From the NCBI RefSeq assembly GCF_003473485.1, contig NC_053048.1:38808755-38872754 (forward strand): DNA of 64,000 nt, written 5' to 3'. Below, piece by piece: positions 1-12,129 of the stretch. The notes beneath the pieces were generated by a model, which saw only the letters and a list, made by a program, of their open reading frames with translations, did no database searches and was not told where the DNA came from. The DNA comes from Medicago truncatula (Eukaryota > Streptophyta > Magnoliopsida > Fabales > Fabaceae). The translations under genes and the position numbers were made by a program. Within the stretch, counting starts at the first letter, position 1. The number at the start of each line of letters is the position of its first letter.

Positions 1-1890
1 TGTTTGTTACAGGTCCATCCATGCCCATTGAACCTTGGAGTTGTACATGTACTACGGGGTAGTACCGAGCAATTTAAAGGATTCAATGCTATAAAAACCC
101 TAAAACAACTTGGTTGAATTCTTCAATATACAACTACAATTGGGTGGGAGTATTTTTTTAATTTTATTTTAACAAGGTGACACACAATAAACTAGCTTTT
201 ATTTGTGGATTATACACATAAGTTTTTAGATTTACTCTTGGTTGATTATTGTTGTATGGAGTTTTTGGTTGTTGATTTTTTGTATGAATTCACAACATTA
301 TCAATATGGTCCAGATAACCATATATTTTGCACATCCTTACCCTTCGCCTTACAAGTTAATTTTGTAACAATGAGTTATGCTTAATTTAAAAATCTAATA
401 TGTTATGACAAAAATACAAGGGCATATCAATCCAATCAACCATCAAGTCACCCCTATTTATATCAAGACACCAAACACAATAGAGCTGGACATGAGGTGG
501 TGTTTTGAGAAAAATCTATGTTTCACATTGAACAAAGATAAGGCACAATGAAATGAGTTTATAAAAAAGTGATCACTCTCCTTACAAGGTTTTTATTTAT
601 ATTTAGGAGGATGAGTTAATTTCAAAAGTAATGATACATATATATTCTTAGGTGGCAATATATTACTGGACACCCACATAAAAATCTGACACGTAACCAT
701 ATAGACCCCATACTAGCATACTTTCTTTTTCATCTCATCTTCTCTCTTTCAAATATATGAGATGTACAAGGGTGTATGTAAATAAAGAATGTCTATGTAA
801 CATTTTCATAATTCCAATGTTAAGACATAAGGAAAAAATATAGGTACATTTTCTTAGATAATTTTCGTATTGTTTTAACTAAACTACTCATATTTTTTTA
901 CTACTCATGATTTTCTTAATAACTGTGTAACGGCGTCAATTTTCAACCGTAACAGATCATGATCCATATTATTCATGATCATGACTAATAGTGCCGTTTG
1001 AGTGTATTGTTAGATAAAATTCAAGTCTCCTATTGGTTAGAGATATTAAGAGCTTATAAAATTTGGAAATCAGTGAAAATCAGTAAAGCTTAAACATTTC
1101 TCACTTTACATGTGAGTTTTACAGGCTGATACCAAAACCCAAATTTGAGTACATGAACAAAATTTAGAACGAGATAAATGAGGGAAAAATATCTCCAAGG
1201 TCACTATCATAAGTGCTACTTCAATTTTATTTGCGGTTCATCAAATCTTGACTAGGATAGTGAAGAAATTTGTGTTAGATATGGTCCCATTTGTAGGTCG
1301 TTTCGTTGACAAAATTTGGCCCGGAAAGTCAGCAAAAACTTTGCAACTCATAGATTAATTTAGTACTACACATGATGTCAGTGACGTGGGGAATTTTACT
1401 AGTGATGATGCACAAAATTAAGCTCAAGCAGTAACAAAGATTCTACAACCATTGTTAGAAGAAAACTCTGGTCGGAGCTTTCTTCATTATACTTTTCTAA
1501 ATAGAGATTTTCTTTTCTCTTTTTTTAGATATGTTCATATTTATTTAGATATCTCACACACTTGGTTGAGTCTTATGTCTAAACTCAAAATCTCAAACTA
1601 TACATACTTTATGATTTATGAAGAGAGAGAAAATATCACAAATTAATGTAAATTAGTTTTACATCAACGTTTAATAAAAATAAAACACGCAAACACCACC
1701 AAAAAATAAAATAAAACATGCAATAGTTATTTTAAAAAGAATTTAATTAGTATATCATATATATTCATTAATTGATGTGGCATCATTAAATACATGTATA
1801 AAATAAGTGTACGGTGATATATCATACTAGTTAAACTCTTGGAAAACAATTACAAAATAGATTCACATGACAAAATGATGAGTTTTCATT
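1..1890. other. AT-rich intergenic sequence, nothing recognised
   Basis: I see no open frame with recognisable protein similarity, no tRNA-like boxes and no clear inverted repeat here. The longest open frame, at 1452-1646, has the composition of random AT-rich DNA. Confidence 0.5.
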
Positions 1891-1892
1891 CT

Positions 1893-2013
1893 ATGATAGT
1901 AGGGATATTGCATGTTATATGCAGGGGCCGGGGTTCGAACCCCGGACACCTCACTTCTCCACAATTAAATTGTGTGAGCTCTAGCCACTAGGCTATTTGA
2001 CAAAAAAAAAAAA
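1893..2013 (+). repeat. tRNA-derived SINE, 5' truncated
   Basis: The segment contains an intact Pol III B-box-like GGTTCGAACCCC preceded by GGGATATTGCATGTTATATG. It is followed by the family-specific tail with GTGTGAGCTCTAGCCACTAGG and a run of A. The A-box half seen in the copies at 29121-29256 and 40869-41011 (TAGCTCAGTTGGTAGGG on the sense strand) is missing or eroded. It is not a functional tRNA because the cloverleaf does not close. Confidence 0.7.
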
Positions 2014-2025
2014 ATTATGTTGAGT

Positions 2026-2150
2026 AAATCACCAAATTGGTCCCTATCTTTGTACCAAATTCTCAAATTGGTCTCTGACTCTATTAATAACTCAAAATGG
2101 TCTCTGTCTTTGTCAAACTTTTCTCATATTATTCCCCAACTCTATTAGTT
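2026..2150. repeat. Half copy of a fold-back MITE
   Basis: The phrases CCAAATTGGTCCCTATC, CTCTATTAATAACTCAAAA and GTCTTTGTCAAAC recur in the left arm of the complete fold-back element at 11414-11745. The right arm is absent here, so this is a truncated relative. Confidence 0.5.
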
Positions 2151-3559
2151 GTTTTGTATTTTAAGCCATTAAGGTACCAAAAAAGTTCCAAAAGGCATTA
2201 TGCCATTAACCCACTTAAAAAATTGTTTTTTTTTGGGCAAACTCAATATTTTCACACTTGCACGCACAAGAAATTTCGGTTCTATAATTTTTGCTCAGAC
2301 TCTGTAAAATTTCTGGCTCCGCTATTGCTTTTGTTTTTATATCCCACGAAGAAATATACACAGCAATAATTTCTTTCTCTTGACAAAATTTTGTTTAAAT
2401 GCACTGAAATTTAGAAAACTCAAATGTAGAGAATCAAATTTTAGTCTTTTAATTGTTGTGTTTTCATGACCTGAACTCGAGATATCCATTTAAAACTTAA
2501 AATGATAGAGACCTATGTCATCAAAACTAAGTGCTTTTGAGTTATCAATAATATAATGATAATGTGTATATGCATTTTTTTTTTTAGGTTTCTTCGACGG
2601 AAATTCAAACCTTAATTCATCACGTTGTGGAGGTCTAGCACTTTTCACTAGATTCAAACACAATCAATCTATTATCTTTAGTTTCTTGTACCTCTTATCA
2701 AATATTTTGAAGAGGATCATTTTTATTATTTTGGTTTTTTCTAGGTTCCCTCCACGAGAGGTAATCTTCATATTAATGAAAGTCAGAAACTAAATGTGGA
2801 TACCTCTCGTAATTGAAATTTGAATTGTTGAGTTCACCACATTATGAGAGTCTAACCCTTTACGCTAGATTAAATCACTGTTGGCTAGAAGATGGTTTAT
2901 TGACAAACTACTTAAAAAAAACTTCAATGCTGTCTATTACTCTCAATTAAGAAAAAAGAGATCCAACTTGAATGAATTTGATGAGATTTCATGGTGTTGG
3001 CCTATCTGTAATACTCTCATATCTCATTACGTATGTTATTATATTTATGGGCATGCTTGTTTGTTACAACCCTATGGTTTTAACAGTCATGAATATTTAA
3101 TTTCTAAATAACTTACAACTTAGACATTATTGATAAGAATCTTTATGCTCAATAGCTATGAAGAAGGTTGCGTTATCAGAGTTTGCAAGATTCATAATAA
3201 TAAGAATAAGAATAAGAATATTTTGTTCCTTATTCACTTCAATAACTTAACCAACACCAATTTTTATAATTCATATATTCTTATCACGTAGAATATTTTT
3301 GCACGGTCATACATCAAGAAAAAAAATTATATATACTGTGGAAGAGAGACCATAAATTGATAGACATTAATTAATTTATTTTTAAAAATACTAAGGGAAC
3401 TATCGATCATTTAACTAACATACATTTAAAGTAAACTATAAAACAAAAGTTGCCTCGTTAGCATCTTATTCACGAGAAGAAAAATTTATTGTTAATAAGA
3501 TATAAATTGATGTAGACTTTTTTGTGTTCATACTTTTATTCCTTGAACCATATATACTA
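2151..3559. other. Intergenic sequence, nothing recognised
   Basis: The stretch is AT-rich with a short AATAAG repeat near 3199-3220. The open frames at 2097-2369 and 2881-3111 have no recognisable family features and I do not call them genes. Confidence 0.4.
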
Positions 3560-3823
3560 AGATTTTGAAAGAAAAAAAATAATCTACTTTGCTTATATCC
3601 TCACTTTCTCAAAGAAGAATATTTTTTTTCCCTCTAATAAAGAATTTCATAGATGGAGTATAGAGTTCTATTGAAAGAAGGATGCCAATCAAATCCATGT
3701 GTAGATGCTTGCATACTTGTGGTGACGCTTGTTTGCTTAACCAAAGGGTATGCTTATTTTCATAAAAGTTATGATTAATTATACAATAAAGAACCCTTTT
3801 CTTCTTTCTTTGGATGCCCTCCC

Positions 3824-3858
<35 letters not shown>
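3824..3858. repeat. (TTA)n microsatellite
   Basis: An uninterrupted TTA/ATT trinucleotide run of about 35 bp. Confidence 0.95.
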
Positions 3859-4192
3859 TTGAGGGGAAAATATAATAATTATTATTTATTGATTTCGTCA
3901 ATGACTAATTTTTATCTGTAAATCTGATTGACCACATTTAGTTGAAGCCTCCCGTCTCAATAAGGAATGACGAAACCTTACCTAAAGAATCCGAACTAGC
4001 ATAATTTTGGTCATAAAAAACCATTTGCCTTTTGATCCTAATTAAAAGCTCTAAGCAACAATCAGTATCACTTAGAACAAATATTTTTCACCCACAAAAC
4101 AATTATTCTCAATTCGACAAAAACAAATGATGCTGATAATTAGTAAAGGACACTGTTTAAATTTTAAATAGTTGCTTGTTAGTACTCCCTCC

Positions 4193-4457
4193 ATTTCTTT
4201 ATAATTGTGAATTTTGCATAAAATTTTGTTTCTAATTAATTGTCGTTTTCAAAGTTCAATGTATCATTAAATGTGTCTTTACCTATATTACTCTTATATA
4301 TTTATTGCAGAGAGATAAATACATGAAATGAAGTATTAAATGATTAAGAATATTATAGAAAAAAGATAAATTGCTATGTTAAAAGTAGTAAAAATATTTG
4401 TTGTCTTAATTTATGTAAAAAATCAAAATATGACAATTAAAAAGGATAGATCAAGTA
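4193..4457. mobile_element. Stowaway-like MITE
   Basis: It begins TACTCCCTCCATTTC and ends with a degenerate inverted copy (GGATAGATCAAGTA); the inner arms share AATTGT. Both ends carry TA. The paralogous segments near 17670 and 25310 lack this ~260-bp insert (they run from GTTGCTT or TTTCTT almost directly to the following sequence), which supports a real insertion. Confidence 0.6.
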
Positions 4458-4483
4458 TTATTCAAATGAGTCCAAACACAAAA

Positions 4484-4623
4484 CTCAATTCCTGAAAAAC
4501 TAGAAAGATTAAACATGTTTTTTTTTTGTCCATAGGACTTACAAGTTACAACTACCTCAATTCCTGAAAACTAGAAAGATTAAACATGTTTTTTTTGTCC
4601 ATAGGACTTACAAGTTACAACTA
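4484..4623. repeat. Tandem direct duplication of ~70 bp
   Basis: Two adjacent copies begin CTCAATTCCTG (4484 and 4556), share ACTAGAAAGATTAAACATG and end ACAAGTTACAACTA. Copies 2 and 3 of the segment have a single version at the same place downstream of the NAC gene. Confidence 0.9.
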
Positions 4624-4689
4624 AATTCTTTAAACTAAAATAATGGATGTATTACAACTATTCTAAATTCAAGAAAATGAAACATGAGT

Positions 4690-5811
4690 TCATGGAGAAG
4701 GAGGAGGGGCAGAGACACTTGCATCCTCCATTGTGAAATCAATCACAGTTGGTGGGGCCTTCTTCTCAGCTTTTGCCACCTTCATCTTAAATATCCGATA
4801 GGCACCTACAGCTGAGTATACCTACATTAATTGAGCTCAAAATTCAGTGACTATAGTAACTCATTAATACTCCCTCCGGTTCTATTTATAAGAGAAAATT
4901 GATTTTTTAGATATATTGAATAATGTATGTATCTACTCAAGAACCTACACCAAATACATAAATTATTTAATATATCTAAAAAGTAAATTGTCTCTTGTAA
5001 ATAAGATCGGAGAAAGTAAATAAACAACACAAAAAATGAACTAACTTTTCATATTTTCAGCTGAAAATACCAAAACACATTATTACTTCCAAAAAAGTCC
5101 TCAAAGGTTTTGATGGTGATGGTGATGGTGGTCAATATAGAGTTTAAATAGTATACTCTGTCCGTATGCAATTATTTCTGATGCATGTGTTAAATAATTA
5201 CCTTAGTTTGATGAAAAATTGTACCGATGACAAATTCATGCATCCTCCATTGTGTCATCAGAGCTTGATTTCCTTGTATTCTCCGGTAAACAAATGTGTT
5301 CTTTCTCCCAATCAATTGATTGTTTGAAAGAGCAAACTCCTCATTCCTCTCATATATTCTCCATTCACCATTTCCAGCTCTTCTTGCATCCATATTCTCG
5401 AACCTACGGTTCCTGATATCAAAGAAATAGTACCTCATATGCTTTGAAGAGGTCCTATTATCTGCAGAAAACAAATTAAATTATACAAAATGAATAAATC
5501 AATTAAAGGATTCAAAGAACACAAGGAAAGTTTTAAAAGGGTCATGTAAAAATTTGATTTTTATTGATAAAACACAATGATCATAAGAAAAAGAATAAAG
5601 GGCTATAATTTCACAAACCTCTTGGCAGCTTCCATGGCTCAGTTTGAAATACATCAAATTCTAACAAGAGATTTGGAAGAGGTTGGTTACAGACTTTTCT
5701 CGTCAGATAATAATCTACAAGCTCATGATCAGTTGGATCAAACCTGAATCCAACAGGTAATTTCATACCATCTTCCGAAACTAGCTCACTATACTTCTCA
5801 TCAACAGCCAT
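4690..5811 (-). CDS. Short NAC-domain protein, copy 1 (three exons, 194 aa)
   Basis: Exons are 5619-5811, 5202-5461 and 4690-4821. All introns are GT-AG and the joined frame is open for 585 nt, ending in TGA. Exon 1 encodes NAC subdomains A and B (LPVGFRFDPTDHELVDYYL; FDVFQTEPWKLP). Exon 2 encodes a diverged C/D region (YYFFDIRNRRF; AGNGEW; RMHEF), and exon 3 begins with the E-like AYRIFK. Exon positions match canonical NAC genes, whose products are plant transcription factors binding DNA as dimers. The usual GYWKATG-type DNA-contacting motif is replaced by GNGEWRI and there is no long activation domain, only a 31-residue tail after AYRIFK that copies 2 and 3 lack. The start is the first ATG conserved in all three copies; the frame stays open upstream only through non-ATG codons. 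DNA binding is unproven; it could act as a dimerising inhibitor or be a decaying gene. Confidence 0.8.
4868..5018. mobile_element. Stowaway-like MITE inside NAC copy 1 intron 2
   Basis: The 151-bp element has long terminal inverted repeats: the left end TACTCCCTCCGGTTC with ATTTATAAGAGA pairs with the right end GAGAAAGTA with TCTCTTGTAAATAAGAT. The inner arms both carry TTTTTAGATATATT. The flanks are TA. It is absent from the introns of copies 2 and 3. Confidence 0.8.
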
Positions 5812-5885
5812 GATTGTCACCAAAAGTTCTTAGCAAGTGAAGAAAGAGTTGTGTGGATGAATCTGAAGCAAAGGCATTGTCTTGA

Positions 5886-5894
5886 ATTTATAGG
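5886..5894 (-). promoter_or_regulatory. TATA box of NAC copy 1
   Basis: CTATAAATT on the minus strand lies about 75 bp before the ATG. The same motif and spacing are kept upstream of copies 2 (18892-18900) and 3 (26698-26707), followed by a conserved leader ending GGTGACAATC or GGTGTCAATC before the ATG. A GA/CT-rich patch lies further upstream in all three. Confidence 0.6.
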
Positions 5895-6276
5895 TAGAAG
5901 AAGACATGCATTGTCTTGAATGAGAGAGAGACTAGGATGTAGAGAGAGAAAATGTTTATATTTGACTTAAGTTTATTTTTTTTTTCTTCTTCGCATATCT
6001 AATGGAGAAATTATATTTGTTTTTTTATTTTTTTTATTTTATATTTTTCTGTTTCATCTTCATTCATACTTATCTTATACTAGTATTTACTTTGGGAAAG
6101 GTTAATGATGAGAGATTTTTTAAGCACTTTAAATAGTAAGTTTTTAATGAAAAATTATATTGAATGCTATGAAAATTGTCATAGTTGACTTTTCAAAAAA
6201 ATAATTACTAAATTTAAAATACTTAAAAAGTGCTCTGAAAACATTTGTTAACAGACCCCTTCTACATTCTATCCTG

Positions 6277-6307
<31 letters not shown>

Positions 6308-7420
6308 AAAGGATGAGTAAAGGGTTATCTCAAAAATTGTTAAAAAAATGGTTATGGAAATGTTATTTCGATATCTAATGTATGTATTAGATTAAGAGAA
6401 TGATATTTATACAACGATTTTGATATAACTTTTTTTCTTGGACAAAAACAATAGAGGGGAAATAATAGAACGAACAAGAAAAATATGAGTCTAAGATAGA
6501 ATAGTCTAAAAAATTATTTTTAAATAGTTTTTTTTAGTAATATTTGTAAATAGTTGTATAAATATCATTTCTCTTATTTTAATGATATATGGAACAAGAA
6601 ATAAATTTAATTTATAAAACAATTATTAATTTTACTTTTGATTAATGCAGTTGGTGATCTTTTGATTTACTTAGTCGTTAAGTTTTTATTTTTTATTTTT
6701 TTAACAAATACTGGATAAGTTTAATACTATATTTTACCTAATGATTTTGTACTATATCTGCATCAATTTTTGTGTAAAAATTCATATTTAATTTATCACT
6801 TATGAATCAAATATAAATTTTTAAGCGTTAGAAATTTAAAATTTATATTTAATTTATCCCTTATTAAAAATATTTAAACTTTTTATGAGAGATTTCTATA
6901 ATGTATTAAACATGACATTAAAAAATACATCAAAATTTTGAAGGATGCACATGAATTTACTTAAATGCATGAATCAAAAGTTGTGACGGAAAATCAATTT
7001 GAGAGACCTAAAATTGTTGAAAAAATTTAGAGGGAGCAAAAACTTATTTTCCCCTAAAAAAATATAGTCAAAGGAAGTGTTTAACATATTTACTTTATTA
7101 GTTGACCGTTTCTACCAATGAAAATATTATCTCTCATTATTTGATAGGGTGTAAAGACCAAACGTTAGGCGAGTAACACAAAATGTAAAATGTATTTGGT
7201 CTAAATTTAGATCAAATACATTTGACTTTTCATTTTATTTATTTTGTATATATTTAGTTTACTAGTTTTTAGTTTTAGGTTAGATTTTTATTTTATTATT
7301 TTATTTTATTTTCAGATTTCTTTAAATTAGGATTAGGTTTAGAGTAAGAACACAGTAAGACTATGTGTGAGAGAGTTGTCTAAAAAATTATTCATAAATG
7401 ACTATACATATATCATTTCT

Positions 7421-7884
7421 TGATGCAGGCAAACTGGCTGCACATATTGAAGATGAAGTGGCGCGCAAGAAAGACTCAATGAGAATAGTCTAAATTTGGC
7501 AATTGGTGTCCGATTGACTCGAATTATACCTTTTCGGAAAGGGAATTTGCTCACGAGCATAGCCCACAACATGATGTAGGAGTGAATTTAGCCATTCAAA
7601 GCCGTCTGAAGGTCCAAAACTGGATTTTTATTATTTCAGCACAACTTTGTTATTTTTCTGTTTTTGTTTCAGTTTGTTATATTCGGCTCATTGGGGTTTG
7701 TTATTCCCTAGTATTTAAGCTAACCATTCTTAGCCTAAGAGATCGTTTTTTTCATTCAATAAAATTATAGAAAACTTTTCTCAATTCTGGTGGATTTCGG
7801 AAACCCTTTTTGACAGATTTGTCGCTTGCAAATTGTCTGTTTATCTTTTAGGTTTAGCGCTTGCTAATCCTTACTTCCGCTCTG
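7421..7884. mobile_element. 464-bp insertion flanked by 10-bp direct repeats, type unknown
   Basis: TATCATTTCT occurs immediately before (7411-7420) and after (7885-7894) the segment. The uninterrupted version of the site is visible nearby at about 6563-6590, which reads TATCATTTCTCTTATTTT. The first ~70 bp have a protein-like open reading (KLAAHIEDEVARKKDSM). The rest resembles an LTR-retroelement leader with TAGTATTTAAGC as a possible TATA region. The ends are not TG...CA and there is no poly(A), so I cannot name the class. Confidence 0.55.
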
Positions 7885-7932
7885 TATCATTTCTCTTATT
7901 TTATTGACGAATGGAACAAACAATTAATTTAA

Positions 7933-8353
7933 GGCTTAAATATGTATTTCATCCTTGTAATTATGGGTCGTTTAAAAATCGGTCCCTATATACGATAATC
8001 CTTGCAAACTAGCCTTGCAATCATTAATCATTTAAAATTTCATCTTTTGACCAACTTAATCACTGCCACATCACTAATTTGATGACGTGGCAATCACTGC
8101 CACACTTGAAATTCCAATTTTGCCCTTAAGAAGAGGACAAAATATTGAAGAAAGAATTGGAAACCCAGGGTTAAAATTGGAATTTCATGTGTGACAGTGA
8201 TTGCCATGTCATCAAATTAGTGACGTGACAGTGATTAAGTGGGGAGAGGGACGAAATTTTAAATGATTAAACAATGCAATGATAAATTGCTAGGATTAAC
8301 GATTATAGGAACCAATTTTTAAACGATCCCTAATTGATGAAATATATAAACCA
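7933..8353. mobile_element. Fold-back MITE
   Basis: The arms are inverted copies of each other around a centre near 8140. Left TTTAAAAATCGGTCCCTAT pairs with right AGGAACCAATTTTTAAACGA, and left CTAATTTGATGACGTGGCA pairs with right CATGTCATCAAATTAG. A second member of the family is at 22885-23311. Such elements are non-autonomous and encode nothing. Confidence 0.75.
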
Positions 8354-8569
8354 CCTAAAAAAGGTTTAATACTATATTTATCTTTTGGAAAAGAAATAAT
8401 TTGCGGGAAAAAAACACATTTAATGATTTAGTACTATACCTGCATTAATTTTTGTGTTAAAAGTATGTGTTTATAAATATAAACCCCATTTTTTTGTCAA
8501 AAAAATATATAAACCCATGTCGGTAGAAAAAAATAAAATATAACCCCCATTGTATCGAATATGATTGAT

Positions 8570-8945
8570 CGTATCTGATCAGAAAGGGATTATAGGTGGA
8601 GTGTTTGACGATGGTTGTATGCTTTTGCTGTTGACTGAAACGGTTGGGAGGTGTGTATATGCGGACACTCCGACGTTCAAGTTAGTATTGAGTGAGAGTG
8701 GGGGGTAGTGAGAGTTAAGAGATTCTAACTTTGGGCACTGCTGAGAGTCCTTTTTATATAATGTTGAGGTTGTAGGGTCGTTGTGTGGCACACGTGGGGG
8801 CTCAGTGGTTACGAATTCGTGGGAATCGTAACCGCAAAGCGAGATTTGAGGGAGTCATGGGAGAGACGTTACTATTTAGTTTGAACGAGTCTTTGTTGCT
8901 TCATGCACCCCCTCGCAGAGTCGAGGTGTGTTGCGAGTAAAATAG
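8570..8945. other. GC-richer island of unknown origin
   Basis: This patch is clearly richer in G than its surroundings and has phrases such as CACACGTGGGGGCTCAG and CCCCTCGCAGAGTCGAGG. It may be a remnant of an LTR retroelement leader, but there are no paired LTRs, PBS or protein motifs to support a call. Confidence 0.3.
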
Positions 8946-9877
8946 TCCAAATGCATGATTTCAACCTGTTGATATTGGTCTAGAACAAAGGTTATTTTTA
9001 ATAGAGTATATGTAAAACAAAAAAAATTGTCCTAGTTATGTCATTTCTCATATTTTAATTAGTATTTACTCTGTTTCATCTTTTTTTTTTCTTTTTCTTT
9101 TTTGGTCAGGTACTCTGTTTCATCTTAATTGTTATATAAGATGACGTACACATCTTAAATTATATAAATTATACTAAATTTCAGTACGAAATAGTATCTT
9201 ATAGGATACAAAAATCCTTGAAACTACTCAAATGATCAAGGGTAACATTGGAAACAGACGATAAATGTTTATTAGTATTTTAAAATAACAAATAATATGA
9301 GATAATGAAATTTTCTAATGCGGTACTTAATATAGACAAAGGAATTACCAATAATACATTGGTTCAAGTGGACATAGTGACTAAGCGACTTGGTGAAAAC
9401 TTTGTGGTAATAGACTTGAACTTTTTAACAAAGTGGGAAATTCGTACCAAATAACATATAATTCTACCAATAAAAATAAAAGGGTTAAATATGTTCTTCT
9501 CTACAAAATTTTCAAATTTTATGTTTTAGTTCTTCTAAAAAAAATTCATGATTTTTTAAGCACTAAAACATAAAAATTTATATTTAATTTAAGCATGCAA
9601 GGCATTTCGATAACTCATCTTATGTTTTTTAGATTTTTTGTATTCAACAAAGAACAAGAATAATAGCTTTTTTCTTTTGTTTCAAGACAAGATAGGCTCT
9701 TATGCCAAACTAAACAAGGACTCAATGAGTAAAATAAACATTGACACAGTCATGCCATGCCATATGAGGTTAACACACAAGTACCCGTAAATAGATGGAG
9801 GGTAAACGATTAAGTTTGCTGCCTATAAATATGTTTGATGAGGGTAATGATTGGAGTACATTGGTGACGTTGAGGAC

Positions 9878-10124
9878 ACCCCTTCACAATAATATCTAAT
9901 GTAACTACTGAGTCGGATTCAGTCAAAACTTGCTGATATCATATATGTGTAGCAATTTGAAGAACCCCAAATTTCCTCCATAAGCATTGAGCCGCTTCAC
10001 AAAGTTCCTCGTAAAAACACCTGATTCATCTCTAAACACGCCACCACAAGATACTCTTTAATTATGCAAAGTTACTGATCCATTTGTGTTGTATTTGATC
10101 CAACCACGCCTTAGGAACACCCAA
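9878..10124 (-). pseudogene. LINE-type RNase H domain fragment
   Basis: Read on the minus strand, the frame gives WIKYNTNGSVTLHN, then a stop, then SCGGVFRDESGVF and RNFVKRLNAYGG. This is the start of the RVT_3-type RNase H domain found at the C-terminus of plant LINE ORF2 proteins. It is truncated and has in-frame stops. Confidence 0.7.
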
Positions 10125-10366
10125 CAAACACTACAAGAAAAGTTTCAAAATACCCATGACTCATTTCAAAAATTTGTTAACTTTTAAAATAGGGGATCAA
10201 AAAACATGTTTTAGGAAAAGGGTATCAAAAGTTAACAATTTCGAAAATAGAGGGATTAAAATTGCATTTAAGTCTAAAATATATTCATTTAATTTTTATC
10301 TATTTGTTTATTTCCCTACCAATAACAAAATAAAAAGAACACTTAACTAAGAAAAAAAGAACGAGT

Positions 10367-10545
10367 AGTGCTAACATCAATCTCTTTTGAACACTATCTC
10401 TAACACTAACTCATTTATTGGATGAAATCATTTTATGTCCCACCACTTTATGCAAGTACTATTGTCAAACTGTAGACTCACATTGATTTAAACCAATAGA
10501 AAAATAGGTGTTAAAGGAAGTGTTTGAAGGAAAGTGTTGCTAGCA
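10367..10545. mobile_element. MITE with ~45-bp imperfect terminal inverted repeats
   Basis: The left end TGCTAACATCAATCTCTTTT with CTCTAACAC is inverted at the right end, which reads GGTGTTAAAGG through GTTGCTAGCA. No protein is encoded and no clear target duplication was seen. Confidence 0.5.
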
Positions 10546-10829
10546 CAAATCACGCTATATTCTAAAACCTTTACGATTCCATTGCCCTTTTCGATTATGA
10601 AACCCTTACTATTCTGAAATCCTTTCGACTCATCTTTTCCACATAACTTGAACCCGAAACATCACGCTCATCCTGAAACACAATCCCTTTTTCTCTTTCA
10701 ATTATGAATCCATCCACGTTAAAAAGAATGTGTCGGTTTGTGAATGTTGTTTTGGGGATGTTTTACAAAACCCTCTTATAATAAAGGAAAATGTTAACCA
10801 GTGCTTAGAAGGCGTGTCTTGAACAATGA

Positions 10830-11150
10830 CCAGCCTAATACAATAATCTAATCCTCTCTGATGCTTATGGGGACTGGAAAAATTGGGTTATTTTACATGA
10901 TAAATCTGAAAGTGTTGTCGAGGATGTGTGGGGGGTGGGTAAGGTGATCAATATTAACTATAAGGGTGAAAAGAGGGTCAGTATCTCGAAGTAATGATAT
11001 CAATATGTTCCCTCACTTGATAGATTTATCTTTGGGAGGCCGACGTTATTCCTGGTTCAGTTGATAGATTTCCCTTCGATTGGAGAGTCAGAGGGTTTAG
11101 TGGTTAGGAGGATTAGGAAGTTTGATTTGGTGATATTGAGGAAGTGGTGT
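10830..11150 (+). pseudogene. LINE ORF2 N-terminal and endonuclease fragment
   Basis: The plus-strand frame DAYGDWKNWVILHDKSES followed by DVWGVGKVINI, and a later FPHLIDLSLGGRRYSWF-like stretch, resemble the start and apurinic endonuclease region of plant LINE ORF2. Stops and frame changes interrupt it. I know the resemblance from general familiarity with the family, not from a search. Confidence 0.5.
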
Positions 11151-11413
11151 TGAAGACTTTTTGTGGTTGTCATGCCACTCGTTTTGCAAAAAAAAAAAAA
11201 AAAGTCTTTTAGTGGTTGTCACGCCACTTGCAGTGGCGAGGCAGAACGAGGCCCCCACATGTTCATGTGTTTTAAAATCTCAAAATTGCGAGAGAAAAAA
11301 AATAACAAAAATGGCTCTAAATGGAAATCAAACCGCGCTCACTTAAATTCATAACACAACAAATGAGCTAGCGAGCACTAGTGTTATCTTCTCCCATCGA
11401 ATAACATAAATAT

Positions 11414-11745
11414 TAGAGTAAACCACTAAATCGGTCAATGTCTTTGTACCAAATTTTCAATTTGGTCCCTACTCTATTAATAACTTAAAATGGTCTTTGT
11501 CTTTGTCAAACATTTCTCAGTTAGGTCCCTCCGTTAGTTTACTTCAACACTGGCCTGCGTCCTCCAACACCGAATCAACCGGGCATGCGTCCTCCAACTC
11601 TAAATCAGCCTTGATTGCAACTAAAAATGGCGATTTTATTTTATTTTTATACACGTTTGACAAAGACAGAAACCATTTTAAGTTATTAATAAAGTCCGGG
11701 ACCAAATTGAGAATTTGGTACAGATACAAGAACCAATTTGGTGCA
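11414..11745. mobile_element. Fold-back MITE
   Basis: The left arm (TTTGTACCAAATTTTCAATT, TCTATTAATAACTTAAAATG, TCTTTGTCAAAC) is repeated inverted in the right arm (GTTTGACAAAGA, CATTTTAAGTTATTAATA, AATTGAGAATTTGGTAC). The centre contains two TGCGTCCTCCAAC copies. No coding capacity is evident. Confidence 0.75.
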
Positions 11746-12129
11746 AACAGTTTCATACAACATATCTCAATCAGGATTTGTTTTTTTGTCTTCCTTTATT
11801 TTAACGGGGGTGTGCAACGTGGTCCACCCATTTTTTTCTTTTTGTTTTTTAATATTATTCTTTATTTTTTGAGCAATAATATTATTCTTATCCAATAGGA
11901 GATTTGATAATTTTAATTGGATTTTTATAAATAAAACAAAAATATTATTTTCATAAAAAAAAAAAAACCAATCTAGTAAAGTTATTTTCGTGAAAAAACT
12001 ACTCAAAAGAAACAATGCAAAACTAGGACTGTTGTTTTGGATAACGAGAGGGTCTAAGCTCAACAAAGAAAAAAAAAACTACCGCCTAATGAAATGTAGA
12101 GTAAAACTATTAGCTAAATAAGCTAAAAA

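Larger units (their letters stand above)
3560..7260. repeat. Segmental duplication, copy 1 (NAC segment)
   Basis: This block aligns by eye with 17570-20100 and 24860-27800. Shared landmarks are the stretch ending in GTTTGCTTAACC (3740; 25030), the whole NAC gene with introns, the GA-rich leader AGAGAGAGAAAATG, and the upstream phrase ATCTCTCATTATTT. Copy 1 differs by private MITE insertions and a 72-bp tandem duplication. Boundaries are approximate. Confidence 0.7.

Noticed and set aside
1893-2013. Possible tRNA gene (GGTTCGAACCCC B-box), also at 16806, 29121, 33171, 39825 and 40869
   Set aside because: Same family tail and A run, no closing acceptor stem or anticodon arm; these are SINE copies.
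3824-3858. Tandem repeats considered as a possible CRISPR-like array, as also the 260-bp array
   Set aside because: Plant nuclear context, no spacer structure; plain microsatellite and satellite-type repeats.
8579-8791. 70-aa minus-strand frame with Ser/Thr/Pro-rich composition
   Set aside because: No start context, splice sites or family features; probably chance within the GC-richer island.
10131-10147. CACTACAAGAAAAGTTT, a perfect CACTA-type terminus
   Set aside because: No matching inverted end or subterminal repeats nearby; possibly a remnant but not enough to call an element.
11497-12066. Overlapping frames of 99-133 aa on both strands
   Set aside because: They span a fold-back MITE and flanking A/T runs; composition is repeat-driven.
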